The notes under the pieces: model-generated
Told to the model about the DNA's origin: nothing
What the model saw: the letters and a program-made list of their open reading frames with translations, nothing else
Databases searched by the model: none
In this document: one piece after another, positions 46,845 to 54,696 of the stretch
Position numbering within the stretch: position 1 is the first letter of the stretch
Layout of the letters: each line of letters opens with the position of its first letter
Source of the DNA: Halomonas sp. 'Soap Lake #6'
GTDB taxonomy: Bacteria; Pseudomonadota; Gammaproteobacteria; Pseudomonadales; Halomonadaceae
Length of the DNA: 64,000 nt
NCBI RefSeq assembly: GCF_003031405.1
Contig: NZ_CP020469.1
Coordinates: 620,001-684,000, forward strand
Reading direction: 5' to 3'
Translations under genes and position numbers: made by a program

Positions 46845-46904
46845 TACCTCTGTAGAACACCCCGTGGATATCTTCCACACCGTTTAAAATAGAGGAGCAG
46901 AACA

Positions 46905-47363
46905 ATGGAAACACGCCTAAATGCCTATAAAGCCTCGCCAGATGGCATTGCCGCAATGACTAAACTAGAGGAGTACGTTAGCCATTGCGGGCTGGAGTTT
47001 AGCCTGATTGAGCTGGTGAAAACGCGCGCATCTCAAATCAACGGCTGTGCTTTTTGCCTGCATATGCACACCAGTGATGCCCGGGCGGCAGGTGAAAGCG
47101 AGGCACGGCTCTACCTGCTGTCTGCCTGGCGTGAGTCCACCCTGTATACGCCACGCGAGCGGGCGGCTCTGGCCTGGACCGAGTCATTAACAAGGTTGGC
47201 TGACTCTGGTGCTCCAGCGAAGGATTACGAGCAGTGCTTGGCGATCTTTACCGAGAAAGAGCTCGTTGACCTGACGTTACTGATAGGTGCGATTAACGTC
47301 TGGAACCGGATCAGTGTGGGTTTTCGTGCGGTGCATCCAAACGAAACAAAAAATGGCCACTGA
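46905..47363 (+). CDS. Carboxymuconolactone decarboxylase/AhpD-like peroxidase
   Basis: A 152-aa AhpD-fold protein with the redox motif GCAFCLHMH (CxxC plus His). It likely reduces hydroperoxides or acts as a redox partner in the cytosol; no decarboxylase activity is implied. It is the usual partner of ECF41 sigma factors and has the ECF41 promoter upstream. GAGGAGCAG precedes the ATG. Confidence 0.92.
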   Translation: METRLNAYKASPDGIAAMTKLEEYVSHCGLEFSLIELVKTRASQINGCAFCLHMHTSDARAAGESEARLYLLSAWRESTLYTPRERAALAWTESLTRLADSGAPAKDYEQCLAIFTEKELVDLTLLIGAINVWNRISVGFRAVHPNETKNGH

Positions 47364-47438
47364 CTATCGCTATTGTTTGATGGAGTGTGGTTTGAAGTGG
47401 ACGCCATTGCCATTCTTGGGCAGCAGGAGTCAGCCACT

Positions 47439-48320
47439 ATGAAGGAGCAGTCCGCACGCCAGTTTAATCACTGGCGTCGTTATCTCACTGGGGTTGCATA
47501 CCGTATGCTGGGATCGGTGAGCGAGGCGGAAGACGTCGTGCAAGATACCTACCTGCGCTGGCACGATGCTGATCATCTTTCAGTGAATGACGTGCGCGCT
47601 TATCTGACGACCATCACCAGCCGACTTTGCCTTGATCGTCTTAGGGCTACTCACCGGCAACGGGAGGTCTATGTTGGCCCCTGGTTGCCTGAACCGCTGG
47701 TGGAAACTCAGGATACTCCTGTAGACCCAGTGACCCTGGCCAGCGATGTCTCTTTCGCCTTAATGCTGGCGCTAGAGCGGCTATCGCCTTTGGAGCGTGC
47801 TGCATTTCTGCTACATGATGTTTTCGGGCTGGATTTTGGTCAGGTTGCCATCAGCCTGGAACGAAGTGAGGCAAGCTGTCGCCAGCTTGCCAGCCGGGCT
47901 CGCAGAAAAGTACGGGACGAGCGCCCAAGTTATCAGGTGACTGCTGGCGAGCACAGCCAATTAACTCAGCGTTTCTATGATGCAGCACGAAGTGGCGATA
48001 TTACCGAGCTGAAGGAGTTGTTGAGCGAGAGTGCGACTCTACATACTGATGGCGGCGGTAAACGAATTGCAGCACGAAGAGTTATTGTCGGAGCCGATAA
48101 AATAAGCCGGTTTTTCGAAGGGTTGGCTCGCAAGTCGAGATCGCCCAGCCCCTGCTGGGTTAATCCTGTGATCGTTAACGGGCTGCCTGGATGGCTAACT
48201 ATCGAGCAGGATGGGCTACCTCAGATCATGACGCTGGATGTGGTGGAAGGCCGTATCCTGGCACTGTATATCGTGCGTAATCCAGATAAATTACGCCACC
48301 TGACTGACCAGTTACCTTAG
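47439..48320 (+). CDS. ECF41 RNA polymerase sigma factor (SigJ-like) with fused SnoaL domain
   Basis: A 293-aa ECF sigma factor. Region 2 is AYRMLGSVSEAEDVVQDTYL, region 4 LSPLERAAFLLHDVFG with ASCRQLASRARRKVR. The three ECF41 hallmarks are all here: WLPEP in the linker, DGGGK in the extension and NPDKL near the end. In ECF41 the fused SnoaL-like domain modulates activity in place of an anti-sigma factor. AGGAG precedes ATG 47439. It is 75 bp after the CMD-family gene, probably on the same transcript and so autoregulated. Confidence 0.95.
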   Translation: MKEQSARQFNHWRRYLTGVAYRMLGSVSEAEDVVQDTYLRWHDADHLSVNDVRAYLTTITSRLCLDRLRATHRQREVYVGPWLPEPLVETQDTPVDPVTLASDVSFALMLALERLSPLERAAFLLHDVFGLDFGQVAISLERSEASCRQLASRARRKVRDERPSYQVTAGEHSQLTQRFYDAARSGDITELKELLSESATLHTDGGGKRIAARRVIVGADKISRFFEGLARKSRSPSPCWVNPVIVNGLPGWLTIEQDGLPQIMTLDVVEGRILALYIVRNPDKLRHLTDQLP

Positions 48321-48407
48321 CGTTAGTTTTCTGGTGTTGGCTCAATTGATAACTGGTGCGGAGCGAGTAATACTCATTCCACATTGGTAAAAATATTGGG
48401 GAGCAGG

Positions 48408-49304
48408 GTGGCCACTGACAAGCTAGTATCCATGAGGATTTTTCGACGTGTCTCAGAATTGGGCAGCTTCACTAAGGCGGCAGACGATCTTGATATTACC
48501 GCTGCAACGGTCAGTAAGCACATTGCCTTTCTGGAGCGGGATATCGATACCCGGTTGATTAACCGGACGACTCGCCGAATGAGCCTTACCGATGCTGGCC
48601 GAGGTTTTTTGAAACGCATTCAGGCACTGCTGGATGAGTTGGATGATGCTGAGTTGGAAGCCCGAGGGGCGCAAGCGGAGCCTAGAGGAACGATCCGGGT
48701 CAATGTGCCGATGACGTTTGGTGTGACTCATATTGCTGAGGCCATCGACAGCTTTCTGAATCGCTACCCGGAAATCGATATTGAGCTGCAGCTCAGTGAT
48801 CGCATGATTGATCTTGTGGAGCATGGCGTTGATATCGCGATTCGAGTGCGCGCCGCTCTCTCGGACTCAAGCCTGATGGCTAGACCGCTCAGAAAATCCA
48901 GAAACATTGTTTGTGCCTCTCCGCAGTATTTAGGGCATGCGCCAGAAATTCGTACCCCTGCTGATCTTGCTCGCCACAACTGCCTGATGTTCACGCTTCA
49001 TGATCGGCCCAAAGTTTGGGAACTGGGTGGAGAGGAAGTAGTAGTGAACGGTAATTTACGAGTCGATAGTAGCCTAGCGATCCGTCAAAGCGTGTTACGG
49101 GGTATGGGAATAGGTTTGCTGCCGCGCTTTTTAGTCCAGCCGGATATAGAAAACGGATCGCTGATTCCCTTGCTCCAGGACTTTCCGCCAAAAGATTATA
49201 CCGTCTACGCGCTTTTCCCCCCAGGGCGTAAGCAGCCAATGAAAGTCAGGATGTTGCTAGATCATCTCGATCAGTATCTAGGTGACAGACCGTATTGGGA
49301 GTAG
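48408..49304 (+). CDS. LysR family transcriptional regulator
   Basis: About 298 aa. Helix-turn-helix SFTKAADDLDITAATVSKHI and the RRMSLTDAGRGFL wing are those of the large DsdC/PgrR-like LysR branch. The GTG at 48408 (GGGAG upstream) starts a typical N-terminus; TTG 48384 would add eight residues. It lies 133 bp ahead of a nitroreductase gene in the same direction. Confidence 0.85.
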   Translation: MATDKLVSMRIFRRVSELGSFTKAADDLDITAATVSKHIAFLERDIDTRLINRTTRRMSLTDAGRGFLKRIQALLDELDDAELEARGAQAEPRGTIRVNVPMTFGVTHIAEAIDSFLNRYPEIDIELQLSDRMIDLVEHGVDIAIRVRAALSDSSLMARPLRKSRNIVCASPQYLGHAPEIRTPADLARHNCLMFTLHDRPKVWELGGEEVVVNGNLRVDSSLAIRQSVLRGMGIGLLPRFLVQPDIENGSLIPLLQDFPPKDYTVYALFPPGRKQPMKVRMLLDHLDQYLGDRPYWE

Positions 49305-49437
49305 AGGGGTATTGATTGTGTCTAAATGGGAAATTATATAGTTCTATTCTGTACGTTTAATCATCTTATGCAATTTCATAGAGTGGCCACTCCAAACGAA
49401 GCCTAAATCGTTTTCAAAATCTTAGAGGAGTGGGTCA

Positions 49438-50064
49438 ATGGATATACATGCCGCTTTGGATTGGCGTTATGCCGTCCGTGAATTTTCTTCCGAAAAACTG
49501 AGCAATCAAGTTGTGGAGTCGCTGGTTGATGCAGCACGTAAAAGTGCTTCTTCCTATGGCTTGCAGCCCTACAAAATAATCGTCATTGAATCCGCAGCTG
49601 TACGGCAGGAGCTGTTGCCGCACTCATTTGGGCAGCAAAAAGTAGTGGACTGCTCACATCTGGTCATATTTGCAGCTCATTCGAATATCGACAATCAAAC
49701 GGTTGAGCGTTATGTGAAGCAGCTGATGAAGGTCCGAGGTACTCCTTATGAGGATGTTTCAGGCTACGCCGAGCATATGCAGCAGGCATTGGCGACTAAA
49801 TCAGCGGCGCAGAGAAAGGAGTGGGCCCATCAGCAATGCTATATCGCATTGGGTACATTGCTGACAGCAGCTGCCATGCTGAAAATCGATAGCTGCCCCA
49901 TGACAGGTTTTGATCACCGAGCCTACGACCAGGCTTTGCAGTTGCCAGAACAGGGGCTTGAGGCTTCAGTTATTGTGGCGTTGGGGCATCGAAGTCCAAG
50001 CGATACAAGCTCAGAGTTGCCGAAGGTTCGGTTTGACTATGATGATGTGGTGATCCAGATATGA
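49438..50064 (+). CDS. Nitroreductase family NAD(P)H oxidoreductase (NfsB-like)
   Basis: A 208-aa FMN-dependent nitroreductase: WRYAVREFSSEKLSNQVVE start with the FMN-contacting Arg, SSYGLQPYKIIVI and MTGFDHRAYDQAL. It reduces nitro compounds or quinones. AGAGGAG precedes the ATG. A hairpin follows 21 bp after the stop. Confidence 0.92.
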   Translation: MDIHAALDWRYAVREFSSEKLSNQVVESLVDAARKSASSYGLQPYKIIVIESAAVRQELLPHSFGQQKVVDCSHLVIFAAHSNIDNQTVERYVKQLMKVRGTPYEDVSGYAEHMQQALATKSAAQRKEWAHQQCYIALGTLLTAAAMLKIDSCPMTGFDHRAYDQALQLPEQGLEASVIVALGHRSPSDTSSELPKVRFDYDDVVIQI

Positions 50065-50085
50065 ACCAAGGCTGGGCACGTCAAC

Positions 50086-50109
50086 CCTGTGCTCTCACAA
50101 GAGCACAGG
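50086..50109 (+). terminator. Hairpin after the nitroreductase gene
   Basis: CCTGTGCTCT (50086-50095) pairs perfectly with AGAGCACAGG (50100-50109) round a CACA loop. There is no T-run, so termination strength is uncertain. Confidence 0.55.
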
Positions 50110-50250
50110 AGTCCTCACGCTTTCCAACATACGGGTTACTAAAGCCCGTTGCAGAGGAGGTTAGTGAGTGATTTCGTACTGTTTATGTGGTGCTGAAAAT
50201 GCCGAATAAAGCTCCGGTGCATACCCGCCTGAAAGCCTGATTAAGTGGTT

Positions 50251-50310
50251 CCAGCCCTTGAGATTCCAGTTCTTGAGATTCCAGTTCTTGAGATTCCAGT
50301 TCTTGAGATT
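50251..50310. repeat. Four 15-bp tandem repeats after the CDP-alcohol phosphatidyltransferase stop
   Basis: CCAGTTCTTGAGATT is repeated head to tail from 50251 to 50310; copies two to four are identical and copy one differs by two bases. The array ends 3 bp from the minus-strand stop codon of the phosphatidyltransferase gene, so it forms the first part of that gene's 3' region. Uniform copies point to recent slippage expansion. Confidence 0.9.
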
Positions 50311-50313
50311 GTA

Positions 50314-51051
50314 CTAGGGTATCTTGCTTTGTTTTGTTTTTTGGTAAAGCCACCAGACATCAAACCCAAACGAGTAGGCCAGTGCCAGCAGTGCACTAAG
50401 CGCGAGTAAGTTGGCAGCCAAAGGGGAAGAGAGCGGTGTTAAGGCCAACAACAGCGCGACCACTTGCCAAACGCATACGGCTTTGCGGCGAAAGCTTGCA
50501 AATAGAGGCCTGCTTAACCATGGGAAAGGCCAACTGGCCGCCACAAACAGATAGCGCATCCCACCAATCATTAATACCCATGTGCCGACCGGTTCGAGCC
50601 TTAGCAGCCCTACGCAGAGTAAGGTAATCAGTAGGGCATCAAGCTCCATATCAAAGCGTGCGCCAAATGAGGAGTGGCTGTGGGTGCGTCTAGCAATCCA
50701 GCCATCTAGGCCATCTAGAACTAGAGCGATAACTGCAACTGCCAACCACTGCCAGCGTGCGGCGATGAAAGCATCTGCTACCAGCCCACCTGCAACAATG
50801 GCCACGAAGGTTGCTCTCGCCATGGTGACACGGTTTGCCCACCCCAGTTGCCCATAGGGCCAGAAAAGCAGCGTTAATACGCTGATACAAGCGTACAAAC
50901 CATAGGCCACTGTCCAGTGCGTTGGAGTCGCCATCAGTGAAGGCAGTCCGCTGCCTACCATCAGTAACAGTAGCCCTCCGAGTAATAACTCTGCAGCGCT
51001 GTATAGCCGCTTGGATAACAGATAGGAGGGGGCCTTGGAAGAAAACCGCAT
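50314..51051 (-). CDS. CDP-alcohol phosphatidyltransferase family membrane enzyme
   Basis: About 245 aa with six membrane helices and the complete family motif D-x2-DG-x2-AR-x8-G-x3-D-x3-D, read as DGLDGWIAR then GARFDMELD. Such enzymes move a CDP-activated phospho-alcohol onto a second alcohol with loss of CMP, as in phospholipid or inositol-lipid synthesis. The acceptor here is unknown; its partner genes suggest a head group connected to the pterin-like cluster that starts divergently 270 bp away. Start is ATG 51051 (GAGAG upstream); a longer frame from 51120 has rare-codon content unlike its neighbours. Confidence 0.85.
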   Translation of the reverse strand: MRFSSKAPSYLLSKRLYSAAELLLGGLLLLMVGSGLPSLMATPTHWTVAYGLYACISVLTLLFWPYGQLGWANRVTMARATFVAIVAGGLVADAFIAARWQWLAVAVIALVLDGLDGWIARRTHSHSSFGARFDMELDALLITLLCVGLLRLEPVGTWVLMIGGMRYLFVAASWPFPWLSRPLFASFRRKAVCVWQVVALLLALTPLSSPLAANLLALSALLALAYSFGFDVWWLYQKTKQSKIP

Positions 51052-51320
51052 GGCTACTCTCAAATCGGCGCGCTCGGCCGCAGTTAAAATAAATGCTGCA
51101 ATTGTTTTTCTATGTACCATTCTTGTATAAGGTGGTGGGACTGTCTACGTAATAAATTATTTTGTGAACTGCTATCGACCGTTAGCCCATCCTAAAGCTT
51201 AACTCGCGTTAAGTGCCCAGTTTTTTCTACGCTAAGCTGTAATGGTATACAGCAGCGTCAGCGCTTCATAGGCGCTAGGGTTGCAGGATGGAAGAAGTAT
51301 TTCAGCCATAAGGAAATGTC

Positions 51321-52313
51321 ATGTCGGCGCCTGATACTGCTACGGCTTTTTGGATAACTCGTCCCGCCTTTGGCGAGCTAAAGTGTGAAACATTAACGGC
51401 TCCAGGGGAGAACGAGGTGCTGGTTAACGCGCTTTATAGCGGTATTAGCCGAGGCACCGAGTCGTTAGTATTTAATGCTCGAGTGCCTGAAAGCGAGTTT
51501 TTACGCATGCGTGCGCCCTACCAAGCAGGTGACTTTCCCACCCCCATTAAGTATGGCTACTGCAGTGTAGGGCGTGTAGCACAAGGCCCATGCGAGCTTC
51601 TTCACAAAACAGTTTTTTGCCTTTACCCACACCAAGACCACTACGTGGTACCCGCTGATGCGGTGTTGCCATTGCCCGAAAAGTTGCCCGCTTACCGCGC
51701 TGTGCTGGCGGCCAATATGGAAACCGCGATTAACGGTGTGTGGGATGCAAATCCCATGCTAGGCGAGCGGGTTTGTGTGGTGGGGGCGGGGGTTGTCGGA
51801 GCGCTAGTCGCCTATTTGTGCGCGCAGATTCCTGGCGTAGAGGTCTATTTAATCGATATTAATCCAGCCCGCGCGGTACTTGCTGCTCAGCTGGGTGTGG
51901 CTTTTTGTACGCCCGAGCAAGCTCCCACTGATCAAGACTGCGTCATTCATGCCAGCGGCCATCCAGATGGCTTGCGCCTGGGGCTTGGGCTAGTGGGTAA
52001 TGAAGGGCGCGTGATTGAAATGAGCTGGTTTGGCAAGGGGGATGTTGCTTTACCGTTAGGCGGTGCTTTCCACTCCCAAAGACTGACGCTTAGAGCCAGT
52101 CAGGTTGGGCAACTGCCCGCGACTTTACAGCCCCGTTGGGACTATCGCCGCCGCTTAACCCTGGCCTTAAATTTACTCACCGATCAACGGCTGGATGCAC
52201 TGATTAGCGGTGAAAGCGATTTCGCTGATTTTCCGACCATAGCACCGCAGTTATTTGGCCCTGACAGCAACGCACTTTGCCACCGCATTCGCTACCCACA
52301 AGCGTTTTTCTGA
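51321..52313 (+). CDS. MDR-type dehydrogenase, BchC/zinc-alcohol-dehydrogenase-like
   Basis: A 330-aa medium-chain dehydrogenase. The N-terminal SGISRGTESLVF resembles the BchC (bacteriochlorophyllide dehydrogenase) and related zinc MDR enzymes, and VCVVGAGVVGALVAYLCA is the Rossmann motif. The catalytic-zinc Cys and the four-Cys structural lobe are not obvious. It should oxidise or reduce a hydroxyl on the pathway intermediate. It opens a four-gene run (dehydrogenase, PTPS-like, GT-MT, membrane protein) with very tight spacing. AAGGAAATGTC precedes the ATG. Confidence 0.85.
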   Translation: MSAPDTATAFWITRPAFGELKCETLTAPGENEVLVNALYSGISRGTESLVFNARVPESEFLRMRAPYQAGDFPTPIKYGYCSVGRVAQGPCELLHKTVFCLYPHQDHYVVPADAVLPLPEKLPAYRAVLAANMETAINGVWDANPMLGERVCVVGAGVVGALVAYLCAQIPGVEVYLIDINPARAVLAAQLGVAFCTPEQAPTDQDCVIHASGHPDGLRLGLGLVGNEGRVIEMSWFGKGDVALPLGGAFHSQRLTLRASQVGQLPATLQPRWDYRRRLTLALNLLTDQRLDALISGESDFADFPTIAPQLFGPDSNALCHRIRYPQAFF

Positions 52314-52327
52314 TAACAGGAGTGTCT

Positions 52328-52726
52328 ATGTATCGTTTATGCGTTCGTGATCACTTTATGATTGCCCACAGCTTTAAAGGTGAGATTTTTGGCCCTGCCC
52401 AGCGTACTCATGGCGCCACCTATGTAGTTGATGTGGTGTTTCAGCGCCCTGGGTTGGATCAGGATGGGCTCGTGATTGATATCGGCCTCGCTAGCGAAAC
52501 AGTCAAAGAGGTACTGGCGGACTATAACTTCCAAAACCTGGATGAGGTGAGTGAGTTTAAGGGGCGTAATACCACAACGGAATTTATGGCGAAGGTGATT
52601 TTTGATCAACTGGCCTCTGCTATTAAAGCGGGCCGGATGGGGATTACTGCCCAAGGGCTCACTCACATGGAGATCAAACTGCACGAGTCCCACGTGGCAT
52701 GGGCAAGCTACGAAGGCGCACTATGA
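52328..52726 (+). CDS. Atypical 6-pyruvoyltetrahydropterin synthase/QueD-fold protein
   Basis: A 132-aa protein of the PTPS (T-fold) family, which normally works on dihydroneopterin triphosphate. Family elements are kept (AH at residue 14, HG at 28-29, GLVIDIG, NTTTEFMA, and the ligand-anchoring Glu120 in HESHVAWASY). However, the third zinc His is Ala30 (THGATY for HGH), the position of the QueD catalytic Cys is Ala24, and the Asp-His of the LDH motif reads DYN. It is therefore unlikely to be ordinary QueD or PTPS. AGGAG sets ATG 52328; its stop overlaps the next ATG (ATGA). Confidence 0.85.
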   Translation: MYRLCVRDHFMIAHSFKGEIFGPAQRTHGATYVVDVVFQRPGLDQDGLVIDIGLASETVKEVLADYNFQNLDEVSEFKGRNTTTEFMAKVIFDQLASAIKAGRMGITAQGLTHMEIKLHESHVAWASYEGAL

Positions 52727-54693
52727 ACCGACGGTTTACTCTAATCGTGGCCGGTGAGCCAGAGCAGCGCACCGGTGGCTATATCTATGATGCGCAGATA
52801 GTCACCGCACTACGTGAGCAGGGCTATAGCATGAATGTTGTAGGTCTGTCTGGACGCTTTCCTGATGCGGATGACACAGCTGCCCAAGCACTGGTTGCAA
52901 CACTCGAGTCCTTGCCCGAAGGTGCGCGGGTGATTATTGATGGCCTTGCTATGGGGGCATTACCAGAGGTGGTTGGCGACCACGGCCACCGGCTCGATAT
53001 TACGGCGCTGCTTCACCACCCATTGGGAGATGAGCAGGGGCTAACGAGCGAGGAGCAGGAGTATTTTCATCGCAGTGAGTTAGCTGGTTTGGCAAGCGTG
53101 GCGAGGGTGATCGTCACTAGTCAGTTTACTGCACGACGCTTAAACGAGCTGGCCAGGCAGTATGAGCGACCCATTAGCGCACCTATTAGTGTCGTAGAGC
53201 CTGGGGTCGTTGCTGCACCGATTAGCCCAGCGGCAGAGCCCAATGAGCCTATACGACTGCTATGTGTCGCAACCCTGACTCCACGTAAAGGGCAGGACAT
53301 TCTGGTAAAGGCGCTGGCGGGGGTTAGCGCAAGTAATTGGCAGTGCGATTGTTATGGTGGTGCCCGTGATGCAGAGTTTACCCGTAGCGTTCAGCAACTT
53401 ATTGATGAATACGGGCTTTCAGGCCGCGTAGTACTCCACGGCGAGTGTGATGCGGTCACGCTTGAAACAGCATATCAAAGCGCTCACGCATTGGTTTTGC
53501 CCTCCTGGTATGAAGGCTATGGCATGGTAGTGACTGAAGCCTTGGCCCATGGTTTGCCGGTGATTACCACCACTGGGGGCGCATTGAGGGATACGCTGCC
53601 CAGCGGAGCAGGCTTGAGTGTTGAGCCTGGGGATATTGATGCGCTGCAGGTGGCGTTACAGCGCTTTTGTCACTGCACTGAGCTGCGCTCCGAACTTCGT
53701 GCTGGTGCTGCCGTAGCACGGGACAGCTTGAACGATTGGCAGGCTGCAGGAGTGTCATTTGCAGAGGCGTTGACGCCGCTCTCTCCAGCGCTGGCGCAAG
53801 AGCTGGCCGCGGGGAGCCAGTTTCAGGCAGATTGGTTAGCGTTGCGTGAAAGCGTTGACGTTACTGGGCGTAGCCAGAAACTCGCTCAAGCGGCGGCTTC
53901 GTGGCTTGCTACACACAGTAACAGTAACAGTAACAGCAAGGAGGAGTGTACTGCCTATATCGCAGATTTGGGCTGTGGGCGCGGCAGTAATATGCAGTTT
54001 TTGGCCCCCCTGTTTTCTGGCAAACAGCACTGGATGCTGTTTGACCACGATGCTGGCTTACTGAGAGAGGCACGTCAGCGTGTGTTGAAGCTGCGCGATG
54101 CCAGGGAGCAGCCTATTTCAGTGGAAAGCCATTGTGTATCGCTGGCGACACTTGTGCACCCGGCGCTGGAGAATGCCCACTTGGTCACTGCTTCAGCGTT
54201 ATTGGATCTTGTCTCTCGTGAGTGGATAGATGAACTGGTGAGTCACTGCGTTAAACACCGACAAGGGCTGCTGGTGGCTATGAGTGTTACTGGCGAATGG
54301 TACTTCACCGATCTGCAGTTTGGGCCACTCGACAGTGATGAAGACCGTTGGTTGCTTGACCTGTTTAAGACCCATCAACAGCGTGATAAAGGCCTTGGAA
54401 ATGCCTTGGGGGGGAATGCCCATGGCGAGCTGGCGCATGCCTTCAAGCAGCAAGGGTATCGGGTGAGTGAGGCAGATACACCGTGGCAGCTTAAGGCAAG
54501 CGACCCAGCGGTGCGGCCATTAATGCATGCACTGATTAGCGGGTGGGCAGCCGCGGCTGTCGAACAGGCCCCAGGGGCTGCTACTCGCATTGACCAGTGG
54601 AGGGATGGCCGGCAGCGGTCTGTTAATGAGGGCAGCGTGGGTATTTGGGTTGGCCACCGCGATCTGCTGGCGCTGCCAGCGGTTGAGGCATAA
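52723..54693 (+). CDS. GT4 glycosyltransferase fused to a SAM-dependent methyltransferase
   Basis: A 656-aa two-domain enzyme. Residues about 1-375 are a GT-B glycosyltransferase of family 4: LLCVATLTPRKGQDILVKAL and the donor-site SWYEGYGMVVTEALAHGLPV with the E-x7-E pair. Residues about 405-656 form a class I methyltransferase with motif I ADLGCGRGSN and an acidic strand-2 end (LFDHDAGLL). A Ser-Asn repeat (residues 399-405) links them. It would add a sugar to, and methylate, a pathway product. ATG overlaps the PTPS stop, and the next gene starts 3 bp after its TAA. Confidence 0.88.
   Translation: MNRRFTLIVAGEPEQRTGGYIYDAQIVTALREQGYSMNVVGLSGRFPDADDTAAQALVATLESLPEGARVIIDGLAMGALPEVVGDHGHRLDITALLHHPLGDEQGLTSEEQEYFHRSELAGLASVARVIVTSQFTARRLNELARQYERPISAPISVVEPGVVAAPISPAAEPNEPIRLLCVATLTPRKGQDILVKALAGVSASNWQCDCYGGARDAEFTRSVQQLIDEYGLSGRVVLHGECDAVTLETAYQSAHALVLPSWYEGYGMVVTEALAHGLPVITTTGGALRDTLPSGAGLSVEPGDIDALQVALQRFCHCTELRSELRAGAAVARDSLNDWQAAGVSFAEALTPLSPALAQELAAGSQFQADWLALRESVDVTGRSQKLAQAAASWLATHSNSNSNSKEECTAYIADLGCGRGSNMQFLAPLFSGKQHWMLFDHDAGLLREARQRVLKLRDAREQPISVESHCVSLATLVHPALENAHLVTASALLDLVSREWIDELVSHCVKHRQGLLVAMSVTGEWYFTDLQFGPLDSDEDRWLLDLFKTHQQRDKGLGNALGGNAHGELAHAFKQQGYRVSEADTPWQLKASDPAVRPLMHALISGWAAAAVEQAPGAATRIDQWRDGRQRSVNEGSVGIWVGHRDLLALPAVEA
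53915..53938 (+). repeat. In-frame hexanucleotide repeat in the GT-MT linker
   Basis: ACAGTA occurs three times in a row followed by ACAGCA, coding (Ser-Asn)3-Ser in the linker between the two enzyme domains. Length changes would alter the linker without breaking the frame. Confidence 0.85.
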
Positions 54694-54696
54694 CCC

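Noticed and set aside
50251..50310. CRISPR-like array
   Set aside because: The 15-bp units abut with no spacers and no cas genes are near; the same holds for the 13-bp repeats at 5185-5223.
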